Source of the DNA: Smittium mucronatum
Lineage: Eukaryota > Kickxellomycota > Harpellomycetes > Harpellales > Legeriomycetaceae
NCBI GenBank assembly: GCA_001953115.1
Contig: LSSL01004052.1
Coordinates: 1-21,730, forward strand
DNA: 21,730 nucleotides
Reading direction: 5' to 3'
Shown here: positions 1 through 8,900 of the stretch, one piece after another
Layout: every line of letters begins with the position of its first letter
Numbering within the stretch: position 1 is the first letter of the stretch
The notes under the pieces: model-generated
Database searches by the model: none
Told to the model about the DNA's origin: nothing
What the model saw: only the letters and a program-made list of their open reading frames with translations
Position numbers and translations under genes: made by a program

Positions 1-131
1 GTTTTCGCATTAAAAAAATATTTATAAAACTGATAATTTTATACGACAAACATAAACACTAAATTCTGATATATGAATTTTAAAGTGACTTGGCAATTAA
101 TTTTCATTATAAAAAAATAAAGATTAATTCT

Positions 132-3100
132 TTAATCATTGGAAAATAAATATTCTTGATCGACCCGGGTTTGAAGTATTACCCCAACCTTTGAAGGTGA
201 CAAACAACGAATATTGAAAGCTTTTAATTTTTTTATAGCTTCCATGTCGTCGTTCTTTGAATTAACGGCTTTTCTCGTAAAACTAGACTTTATATCCATC
301 CCACTTTGTAAAAATTTAGTAACTGAAATTTCATTTAGACTTGTTTTGGAAGGATCTGAACCGGTTAAACCAAAGAATTTATATTTAACCACTGATGCAA
401 TTTCTTTTGGATCTGGATAATGATGGATACCCTCAATGCTGCTCCAATCATCTGGAGTATTCGGCTCCAAAAGTTTTTGAGGTAATGAAATCAAATATGA
501 TGCCTCCTTACATTTTTCTAATGCCACATGTTTGCTTGGAAAACCACGCTTCTCTTTATAACTTTTATTCAAAGAATCCGAAACACATTCGCATATTTTA
601 TTCACATCTTTGCCGAAACATATCCCATGATTAACCGACCATTTTTGTTTCAACACTATGCTATCCAACAACGAATTGTCAAGTTCTCCAATAACAAATC
701 TCAAAACTTGATTGAGATGATGCTTCTCCAATAAGTTTTTAGATATATACTCGATTACAGCCCCTAAGCCCTTGAGAGCAAACTTCAAATTAGGGCTAGT
801 TTCTTCCATAAACTCTTCGTTTATAATGTTATGATTTTCTTTTGATTCAATTGATTGAGTGCTGTTAGAGTGAAGGTCGGCTTCAAGAGTAACAGCAGAT
901 TCCTGATCAGAGAATAGGTTTATGTAATTTTTAAATATTCTTTGAACCTCCTTGTTTAAAGAAAATTTAAATAGATCTAATGATAAAGATGAAAGTTTCT
1001 CAAATGTGGAGATGTAGTTTGAGAAAAGATTATATTCAAGCTTAGCCTTTCTAAAGCTTGTTTTACTGTCCAAATTAATATGTTTAAAAATAAACTCGAA
1101 GTCGCTAAAATCCTCCTCATCAAAATCAGGACCGGAGATAGTATCCTTTTCTTCATAAATCATTTTGGAAACATGGTTAGATTCATGTTTTTTATTTTCT
1201 TCAGATATGTAAGAAGAATTTTCATAAACTTTATCATTAGGTGATTTCATCTTAAATTTTGTGTCACAGCACCAAACCCATATATCTAAACACAACTCTG
1301 AATCAGAAAGCTCGTCCATTAAATTAAGTACACGGTATGAGGAATATAAATATCCAGAAATTATTGTTAGATTGACTAGAGATGGAGCAACAGAAAGACT
1401 TTCAAGTGATTTAATCTTTCTAGACGCTTCAATTTTGGACATATCACCAAAAAAAAACATATTTTCATATTGTTTACTGGTTTTCAGTTCAGATACAGAC
1501 ATTAAAAAATTCATGGAGCCTCTCTTAAAGCCTTGTATCTGAGATTCTAAATGGTCCTCATAAGAATTCAGTAAAGGAAAAATAATCCTAGAAATGAATC
1601 TGTATCTCCAAGATGAATCGTGTATGTATTCCAACCGATCTAAACATAAAAATTTCACAAAGTATATTTAATCCTATAAGCAAAACTAAGTTGTAAAATG
1701 GCTTGCCTATCAGCGGAATTGTGATATTTCTCATTTGGATTGACATATTTGATGAATAATTTGATCCAGGCGTATTAATATCAGGATTTAATATAATGCA
1801 AAACGATTCTGGGTCTTTTCGAGTTTCATGATAAAGTGTTTTGGCAACTAATGGTTTGATAAATGCAAACAGCACAAATTAATAAAGGTAAGCCAGATTA
1901 TGAAGAATGTGCCTTACTTTCATATTCATAATCACAATATATCCCTACTAAAGGTTTATTTTTTTCCAGCCAGATTTCTGCACTTCCAAATCGTTTGAAA
2001 TCTGTAAGCTCCCCGACATCAAATAAATAAAGATCTTTAATTGTTGAATCGAATTTAAACAGCTCTTCCAGATAATGGAAAATGATATCTGGACAAATTT
2101 CCAAAGTATGAGATACTTGACTTAATTTTTTTTGTACTATTTCAAAAATTCCTCGAAGATATTGATTTTTTGCTTGAGAACCCATAGGCCTGTCTTTCCA
2201 TATCGTTAACTGTGCTTCATTTTCTATAAACTCCATCGATTTGCCTATGTTTTTTAGTAAGAAATCAAGCCACCATTCAGGTTTATCGATTTTGTTGGTA
2301 TCTTGAGAGATTCCGAAATGAAAATTAAAACGACCAAAAACAGATTCAACAAATACAGCTATAGGTAAGGATGAATTCCATTTGTGGCTTAGATTTGATT
2401 TATCATAATTTCCTATTAAGCCCTTAGGGAGTTTTGGAAAATTTGCAAATCCATTCTCCAAAACCATGATATCTTCAAATGAACATGAAAGCTCAACCAA
2501 ATTCACAATCTTATTATCCTCCGATATATTAGGGTCCCATAACTTATCCAAAACTGAAAACTCTTTGCTTTAGGTTATTTTTTTAGAAAGGGTTATTTTT
2601 TATGGTGATATATTAAAAATAGATATAAAAAATGTGAATTTTTACCTCAACGCTTTAGAAAGCAACTCCTCCCAAAGAGAAGATAATTTTGAGCAAATGG
2701 ATAGCATAATATTGGAGATTGTTGAAATTTGATTATGATTTAAGTTAGGAACTGAAAAAATATCTTTGATTTCCGAATCGTCTATACTCACTCCAAAGTT
2801 TAGATTTCTAATGGAGATATCCAGTTTGGAGATCATTTCATGGAAGCCATTTAAATTTTCATCGATTTGCATATTTGAATTACTACGGAACTGTTGTCTG
2901 TATGAAAAATAATATTTGAGCAAATTAAATCGATAAATAAGTAGAGATGATAGATTTTTATTACTCGTATTTATCCATTGTAAACAAACAATTAAAAATT
3001 TCATAAGCAGTTTCAAATTTTTCTAAGACAAGAATCTTTTCCTTGATGATCTTCAACCAAGCATGGGATTTTTCCTTAGAAAAGTGAATTTCACTATTTT

Positions 3101-3411
3101 TATATCTATTTAATTCGCGTAATGAATCATTGAAAGACGATATCTTTCCAAAGGCTAAGGATTTTTTTATTGAATATTGATCCCTTAATGAGAGTACATC
3201 AGAGTTGATTTTTTTAATCTAAATAAATATAAAATTTAAGATAAAAAAAGGAAAAATAAATAGATAAAAATAATATTACAAAATAAAGCAAATTGTTTCT
3301 TTTGGAATCCTCTTTAATTGCGAGCTCCTCTAAATACTCTAGGCTCTCTAGTGAGGGGAAATTGAAGTTGATGAATTCCTTTTTTGTAATGAAATTTTTA
3401 TTCAGATCCAT
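132..3411 (-). CDS. RINT1: RINT1/TIP20-family vesicle-tethering protein, six exons
   Basis: Exons read on the minus strand: 3411-3280, 3218-2965, 2897-2646, 2567-1918, 1847-1687 and 1639-132, about 985 residues in all. Human RINT1 is about 790 and yeast Tip20 about 700. The start is the ATG at 3411. The N-terminal third is charged and probably helical. The family signature lies near residues 290-310 (FNFHF, then TNKIDKPEWWL), matching the RINT1 pattern F-x-H-F ... TN-x-x-x-KPEW. Then come a WLEKNK stretch, an AWIKLFIKYV stretch aligning with the AWVSQYKDI region of RINT1, and a long helical C-terminal exon ending after DQEYLFSND. By family knowledge the protein is a subunit of the Dsl1/NRZ tether that captures Golgi-derived vesicles at the ER and helps SNARE assembly. 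Exon phases agree at every junction except in exon 5, where one base appears to be missing. That is an assembly error, a null allele or a recent pseudogene. The family call is good; exact exon ends are my inference. Confidence 0.7.
1640..1686 (-). other. Possible 47-nt intron 5 of the RINT1-like gene
   Basis: The donor would be GTTTTG and the acceptor ATGTTTAG. Removing 47 nt joins ...QAILQL-N to RLEYIHDSSW and gives a run that aligns in spacing with the RINT1 core helices. The donor is unlike the GTAA donors of the other introns and this is the shortest intron, so a sequence error or mutation is the alternative. Confidence 0.4.
1848..1917 (-). other. Intron 4 of the RINT1-like gene (70 nt)
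   Basis: The donor is GTAAGG, the most canonical of the set, and the acceptor ACCATTAG. Phase 1, joining ...CDYEYE to IAKTLYHE through a split codon. An alternative donor GTAGGG lies about 30 nt upstream, after EKNKPL. It would shorten an insert that the family usually lacks, but it leaves the following frame blocked by a stop. Confidence 0.5.
2568..2645 (-). other. Intron 3 of the RINT1-like gene (78 nt)
   Basis: The donor is GTAAAA and the proposed acceptor CCTAAAG. Splicing completes an AG|C serine codon and joins ...LLSKAL-S to KEFSVLDKLW. A more pyrimidine-rich acceptor 11 nt downstream (TTTTCAG) gives the wrong frame, so the acceptor choice rests on phase alone. Confidence 0.55.
2898..2964 (-). 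other. Intron 2 of the RINT1-like gene (67 nt)
   Basis: The donor is GTAATA, as in intron 1, and the acceptor is CATACAG. Splicing splits a Glu codon (GA|A) and joins ...FTMDKY-E to QQFRSNSN. Without splicing, the upstream frame ends at the TAA inside the donor. Confidence 0.75.
3219..3279 (-). other. Intron 1 of the RINT1-like gene (61 nt)
   Basis: The donor is GTAATATT and the acceptor ATTTATTTAG. Splicing is phase 0 and joins ...NNLLYF to IKKINSDV. The retained frame would stop shortly after the donor, so removal is needed to reach the next coding stretch. Confidence 0.7.
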
Positions 3412-3649
3412 ATTTTGTCTACTAGTAAGTAAAAAAAAAAATTACAAACTAATACAGCTTTCGCTAACTAAAAAACAAAAAAATGCTTTCAGCTCTTTAA
3501 AAATTCGCTAAATACAAGAATTACTCTTTAAATTAAATTTTGGGTAAAATTATACTAATATTAGATATGTACTAGTTTATCCATTTCACGACCAGAGTTC
3601 TATGTATTACTATTTGATAAAACCTAAGAAATATCATTTATGGGATATT

Positions 3650-4030
3650 CTTTCCAAGACCAGTTATTTTTTTTACTAATCAAACCATTGGCTCATATGA
3701 ATTTATACATTCACTAATCCAATAGAAGTGGAAAAACACATTAGCTCCAATAATCTTAAAATTTTGTCAATAGAAAATTGTTTTTATAAATTCAATTTTT
3801 GATTCATTCAGTAATTTTATAGAATATTTTAGTAGTTATATCATATAAATATGAAAAATCAATTCAAATAATGGTAATAAATCATTCTTCTGAAAAATTG
3901 AAAGGATTTCTGATATTTTATTCATAGACCGGACATTTAGGAGCCTTATTCTTATAAGTATGGCAATTTCAGAAATGAACAGCTAATTTGCAATAAACAT
4001 TCCAAAAGACAACCCTGCTCATATTTGTCT
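3650..4030 (-). mobile_element. LINE remnant: gag zinc-knuckle end and endonuclease start
   Basis: Two overlapping minus-strand frames carry retrotransposon-like motifs. One has an ATG at 4022 and, past an in-frame TGA, the peptide NCHTYKNKAPKCPVYE, followed directly by TAA at 3918-3920. It resembles a CCHC zinc knuckle at the end of a gag-like ORF1, with the expected His replaced by Asn. The other frame reads RIRLLNVRSMNKISEIL at about 3905-3950, which resembles the L-N-x-R-S start of the apurinic-type endonuclease of LINE ORF2. An ORF1 end overlapping an ORF2 start is a known LINE arrangement. Frames decay within about 100 nt on the far side. The piece lies a few hundred bases upstream of the RINT1-like start, in the same orientation. 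Both motif calls are by eye. Confidence 0.5.
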
Positions 4031-4196
4031 ATTCAACAAAAAATTCAAATTTTAGCTCAGATTAATAACATTTTTTTTCGTAATGTAGTATTTAGAATAT
4101 ATTGATGTTACTTCGATAAGCGAATTCTTATTAAAATATAAAATAATAGTATGTTGATGCAATTAATTTTTTTATTCTTAAAAGTATATTTTCGGA

Positions 4197-4238
4197 AGCG
4201 GATTCTCTATACCAGTTAGAGTGGTATAAATCCTCGCT
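4197..4238 (-). repeat. Imperfect stem-loop directly after the stop of the island-1 frame
   Basis: The arms AGC + GGATT + TATACCA pair with TGGTATA + AATCC + GCT around a 7-nt loop, with a 2-nt and a 3-nt bulge (15 pairs). On the minus strand it begins at the base after the TGA at 4239-4241. It is unusually GC-containing for this window. It could be an mRNA 3' structure, a transposon end or a relic of an inserted element. Confidence 0.6.
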
Positions 4239-4703
4239 TCAAAACTGTTGTTGTGCAGCCAAAGACGATGCAATGCTAAGCGCACTATTACTAGCGCTCT
4301 CATCGCCTCCACCCAACAGAGACCTTACTGCGGGTAATGCTCCCTTACTCCGCTTATCTACACTTCGCCTGTTTCTCCCTGTGCTGAAAACACTAAGTGT
4401 TTTTACAGCCCCCACTGTAGAAATAATATGCGAGAACCTTACCTGGGGGTTGGGTCAAGAGTTTAAAGAAAGCCCCAGTAAAGAAGATACAAAATCTTCC
4501 ATAACTGGCTTACCCACCAAGTTGAACAATGGGTCTAAGTCATTGCCTAGTGCAGGTACTTCAGTAGAGAAGGATGCCGAAGCATCTCTATCTTTATATT
4601 TCGCTACCTCTCGCCAAGCGTCAACATCTGGGGCAAATCCATAAGGATAAGCACCGGACTTGACAAACTCATGGTTGCGCATAAAACGCCCATAGCACTG
4701 TTT
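4239..4703 (-). pseudogene. Unrecognised reading frame in GC-richer island 1, broken by one TGA
   Basis: The island is visibly richer in G+C than anything around it. On the minus strand one frame is open from 4706 (after a TAG at 4707-4709). It passes an ATG at 4682 (MRNHEFVKSGAYPYGFAPDV...) and stops at TGA 4455-4457. The same frame then stays open for 71 more codons to TGA 4239-4241, ending SALSIASSLAAQQQF. That is about 146 codons with one internal TGA, which suggests one gene with a nonsense mutation, or readthrough. A CAG acceptor-like site at 4698-4700 could begin an exon. The plus strand also has a 123-codon frame (4273-4644), so the strand is not proven. I do not recognise the protein. 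Base use unlike the neighbours suggests transfer from another source, possibly viral or mobile, but no diagnostic motif is present. Confidence 0.35.
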
Positions 4704-4709
4704 AAGCTA

Positions 4710-5074
4710 ATAAATTCACTAATCGATAAAATAAAATGACTATACTAATAAACTAGACTACGGGTAATGACCCCAATCCAATAAAGTACTAAAGTAATAA
4801 CTAAAACTAACTTAACCAAATACTGTTAAAACAAAACCGAATATTTTAAAAATGATCATATTCAAAACTAAAAAAAAAAACTAACTATACTATACTATAA
4901 AGTGACTAAAACAGTCTTCAAACGTGATAAGAATTTCAGACCATAAATGGGGCGTAGATTCGCCTAGGACTAAAATGCGCGTCTTACCACTTGTATATAA
5001 TCAAGAGCACTATCAAAACAATAAACTCAATCTCTAAAAAAAATGAAAAATTTTCAAATTACTACCTATAAAAT
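4710..5074. other. Non-coding flank of island 1
   Basis: AT-rich with a patch of higher G+C at about 4920-4995. On the minus strand that patch reads ANLRPIYGLKFLSRLKTVL for some 19 codons and is flanked by possible AG acceptors. It may be a further exon or fragment of the island-1 sequence. No start codon or confirmed splice pairing links them. Confidence 0.25.
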
Positions 5075-5290
5075 TTAAGAAATAAAAAATTCAAAGAAAA
5101 AAAAGAATTTTAAACATTCTGAATAGAAATCAAAATGAGAAAAATGAGAAATTGTTGTTAAAAAGCATTTAAAAATTACAAATACACAGTTTATTATTGA
5201 GTTAATAAAATTATTTGCGAATTCCAAGGTGATCTGTGAATTTACAAGTATTAAAACATTATTTAAACATAATATTATACCATCTAGCAT
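5075..5290 (-). CDS. Short hypothetical frame, possible decayed exon
   Basis: 71 codons from an ATG at 5290 (MLDGIILCLNNVLILVNSQI...), hydrophobic and Phe-rich towards the end. The first half (ITLEFANNFINSI) looks coding-like. The Phe-run tail follows simply from poly-A on the opposite strand. A CAG acceptor-like site lies inside it, before ITLEF. No family is recognised. It is on the same strand as the open stretch at 5596-5823, so both could be pieces of one lost gene. Chance is a real alternative. Confidence 0.15.
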   Translation of the reverse strand: MLDGIILCLNNVLILVNSQITLEFANNFINSIINCVFVIFKCFLTTISHFSHFDFYSECLKFFFFFEFFIS

Positions 5291-5438
5291 AAAAATAATT
5301 GCTTTGAGCTCAAGAAAAAAGAAATTAGAAGAAACAAGTCTTCTTTAATCCAAAATGATTTTATTCTGTACCAAATAAAACAGAAGTTGAAATCTGAAAT
5401 TATGATTGTATATTTGGGATTTGGGATTTATTTATTTT

Positions 5439-5464
5439 ACAATAATAAATTACAATAATAAATT
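5439..5464. repeat. Tandem 13-bp duplication
   Basis: Two adjacent identical copies of ACAATAATAAATT. Probably a slippage product. Confidence 0.8.
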
Positions 5465-5531
5465 AAAAGAAAAGAATCAATAACGAATTTTTTTTTGTAA
5501 AATGAGTGTGAAAATGCGATACGTTTTGATA

Positions 5532-5553
5532 GAGACATACATACATATGTCTC
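5532..5553. repeat. 22-nt inverted repeat
   Basis: Perfect 8-nt arms GAGACATA and TATGTCTC around CATACA. No function is evident. Confidence 0.7.
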
Positions 5554-5595
5554 ATGATACTTTTCAGAACCTGAAAGAATAAAATTATAAACAAC

Positions 5596-5823
5596 TTAAA
5601 AAGCTATGGTTAAAATTCTCTTTATGGCTTCGAGTGTTCGTATAGACTCCACCTTTAAATTGATCAAAGATGGTTTCACTATTATAGTTATTGGATTGAC
5701 AGGTGAAATTTGGTCTTTCTTCCTTATTTCAATTGCTGAATGAGTATATATAACACAAAATATTATCTTTAGGTATTTAATTTGCTCCTTGAGGATGTTA
5801 TAGAATTTTTTTTTGGATTTTAA
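5596..5823 (-). CDS. Unrecognised 75-codon open frame without a start codon
   Basis: It is open between TAA stops and reads KSKKKFYNILKEQIKYLKII at the start. Its middle is SPVNPITIIVKPSLINLKVE and its end RTLEAIKRILTIAF. The mix of Pro, Glu, Arg, Val and Thr is much less biased than a random AT-rich frame would give, so it looks like an exon or a gene relic. No ATG is present, so it cannot stand alone as a gene. No domain is recognised. A TTCTTTCAG acceptor-like site lies about 30 nt past the stop on the same strand. Confidence 0.3.
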   Translation of the reverse strand, partial: LKSKKKFYNILKEQIKYLKIIFCVIYTHSAIEIRKKDQISPVNPITIIVKPSLINLKVESIRTLEAIKRILTIAF

Positions 5824-5964
5824 TTAGATAACTTGGTAGTGGATTCGATCGCGACAATAATAAAGCGATGGAAAATTCTAGATAAAATTAAAAATGATAA
5901 ATTTTTAACTCTGTGTAAGCTAAAAAAATCAAGATTTAATAGGAAAATAGTATTTTTCGATTAA

Positions 5965-8900
5965 AAATATTATTTGAAATGATATATTTAATATGCAGTT
6001 ATTTATAAATGATTATTTACTCGAAAAAGAAAAGGTTTTATTGAACTGAAGTGTAGAAATTTTCGCATCATGAGTAACTTAATAGAAAAAATATCAAGGA
6101 ATTAATCTAATAATAAAAAAAATTATGGCGAGGGATAATCAATCTTCGTGCTCTCGAGAAAAAAAATTTACTTTAAAGATTTAAATGAGCTAAAAAACAT
6201 AAGTTAGTAAGATACAATGACTCAGATATCATTGAATATAAATTTCTATTAAAGAATATTAAATGAAGTTGAAGATTCAAAATTTCCTAAATTTTGTGAA
6301 ATAAATTATAATGAGCTCTTTAGTAAAGGTGATAGTGTTTTTTTAACAATAAAATTGGAATAAGAGCTGAATGTTCTGTATATTTTACTTCTAATTAAAT
6401 TATTGACGATGATCATATCAAAATGAATCCAAAAAATTTACTTTATTTACATAATTCAGATTCGCTCATAAAATTTTTGGTGACTTTTTTCTCATATTTG
6501 CATAAAAAAATATTTTTTCATGGAAGGATATTTATTGCTCACGAAAAAAGTTTTCAAAATCCAAAAAGTTGTAGCTGTTTTTACTATTTTTAAATAGATA
6601 TACCGGAAATCTATGTTTTATGAATAATCTTAATTTAGAAAACAGGGAAAGCAGAAAGCAGAAAGAATAAAAGATATATATAAAAATCTGGCCTAAAAAA
6701 TATACTGACTTTGGACATTCTAAAACATATTTTAATTAAATTTATAAATAAATAGGTTAAATTTCAATATATAATAATCCCCTTTAAAATCTTTTTTTGC
6801 TATGAACAATTTATGAAATATTGAAAACTTCAACTGTTGAATCAAGTTTTTTGTTTTTATTTTTTTTAAAAATTTATGAAATATTTCTAAATAAAATCAA
6901 AAAGCAAAAAATAAATTTATGCAGAAAGGACAAAATATTTTAAATTTTAAATTTACATTTAAAAAATCGTTAGCTTTTTAAAGAAGCTAAAATTTTGACC
7001 AATTAACCTGAATTTTCAATTTGAACGCCTAAAATCTTGAGTTTATAACTAAAATTTATTTTTTAGAATATTTTACAACAGTAAATTTCCGCTATCGTCA
7101 ACAAAAATTTGTTTATTTTTTTATTGGTTGAATTTTTAAGACTTTTAATTTCAATTTATCTTTAAATATATTACATAAATACTTAAAAAAATTGGATAGA
7201 AATATATTATCTTTAAAACTGTCGAAGTATCATTTTTTTTTTTTCGACCACGCGGTGAAATTTTAAATACTTTTAAAATCAATAAGTATAGCTTCCTACC
7301 TTCTTTTATCTTGAATTTATTTATTTTTTCCATCATCAAGTTATTTAATCCATTTAAAAAATGGTAGAAATATTTATTTTTTTCATAAGTTTATATTGCA
7401 AATTTCTATAATATTATATCATAAAATTCGGAATGTAAATACCATCATCGATTAATTTACTATATTTTTTGATAGGAAAATCAAAAAAAAGCTTAAACCA
7501 AATAAAAGATATTATTATCCATTCAAATCGGTGTTATTTTATTTCAAGACAAACTTTAACGATTAATAGACTTTTTTAAAAAATAGAAAGTATTCATTTT
7601 AGAAAAACTACCGCTAAATATGTCATTAATTCAACTTTCGTTACATTATAAGTTTTTTTCTACGTATTATTAATATTTAAAATACAAATTCTGAGATAAA
7701 ATAGAAACTCTAAAAAATTTGAAAATTTGGATAGGTATGCATTTGGAATTTTGAGATGCCAAAATAAAATATGATAATATAGGATATCAAATCATCAATA
7801 ATATTTCATTATCCGAAAAATAACCAATCTATGTCTTAATTTTTTAAAAAAAGAAATAATAATCAAGTTTATTATAGCTTTTTTGTTAAGAATAATTTTA
7901 TTTGTATATATGTCTATAATTTTTTATATATTAAACTAAATAATCCTAACGTGAAATATCTTCTTTTTTTTGTTAATTTTTTGCTCTTCTTATTTTTTGT
8001 TTGGTTACAAATAAGTGCCAATAAATTGAAAGTGGTTTGAATTTTTGAGATATGTATATACGTATTAAACCTCCAATCTAAAGCAAAAAACCTACATTAA
8101 AATTTTATATTTTTGTTGCTATTTTTTTTTATTTTAATTAAAAATGCAGCGTTTGACATGATAAAATTTATTTCATTAAAGCTCTAAAATTTAAATTTAG
8201 CTAATTTTTCAACTAAAAATAGGTTAAATCGAGCTTTTTTTAGATGTAATTCTAAAAATTTTTCGGAGTGCGAAATATATATAACCACAATTTATAATTT
8301 ATTATTCCACTGGTAGTCATTTTTGGGTATTTTGGTTTGGCTGTGTATTGTTTCTTAGTTTTATAAAAATCGTCTATTATATCAATGAAATTATTAGTAG
8401 CTGAACTATTTTTTTCTTTTCAAAAAAAATTTAGCTAGTATTTATCTTTAAATTAAGTCTTTAAAGAAATTATTTTTGCTTGGTGAAAAGTTTTGGCATC
8501 ACCAATACCGATTAATATTTTTAGCGTAATAATTTTACAACAATTTTCTCAAGATGACATGTTTTACAGGGAAATAAACATTTTTTTAAAAGTAAATTAC
8601 AGGAGGAATTAAAAAATCATTTTTACTGGGGATCTGTAAGATTTTTTTGTATCAATTCAGTTGATCATTAAGAAAAAATGAAACCGGCTTTATACCCAAC
8701 TAGATGTTTTTCTGAAAGGTGTAACCAGATTTTTTTTTTTTTGGTTCGATTATTTCCATTTCTGATGATATCTGTGGAACAGAGTAAAAGATTTAATTTC
8801 TATATTGAAAATATACTTATGGACTGTCTATTATTTTCATATTTTTTCTAGAAATCACAGAAAATTTTCTATTTTTCATCTTGAATTATTCCTTTTACAA

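Larger units (their letters stand above)
5291..5595. other. AT-rich spacer with small repeats
   Basis: It holds a perfect tandem pair of the 13-mer ACAATAATAAATT (5439-5464) and a perfect 8-bp inverted repeat, GAGACATA/TATGTCTC with a 6-nt loop (5532-5553). Several short coding-like minus-strand stretches are present, but no frame is long enough to call. Confidence 0.5.

Noticed and set aside
214..1542. Plus-strand frames of 68-93 codons at 214-420, 395-634, 528-734 and 1261-1542
   Set aside because: They lie antisense to the long RINT1-like exon and have no family resemblance.
1588..1875. Single 95-codon minus frame spanning exons 5 and 6
   Set aside because: Only its first part matches exon 5 of the gene model. 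The rest runs through intron 5 and reads exon 6 in the wrong frame.
4197..4241. Integron attC site after an ORF cassette
   Set aside because: The ORF-plus-hairpin plan resembles a cassette, but the core site words (R'YYYAAC/GTTRRRY) do not fit and the setting is eukaryotic.
4426..4453. A 28-nt mini-intron (GTAAGG...CTACAG) in island 1
   Set aside because: It would not remove the in-frame TGA upstream, it changes frame, and it is far shorter than the 47-78 nt introns seen here.
4273..4644. Plus-strand 123-codon frame in island 1
   Set aside because: Kept only as an alternative. The minus frame is longer overall and ends exactly at the hairpin, and the plus frame is Leu/Ser/Pro-rich without motifs.
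7151..7339. 62-codon minus frame, and a similar one at 11645-11833
   Set aside because: Low-complexity Lys/Ile/Leu/Phe frames expected by chance in AT-rich DNA.
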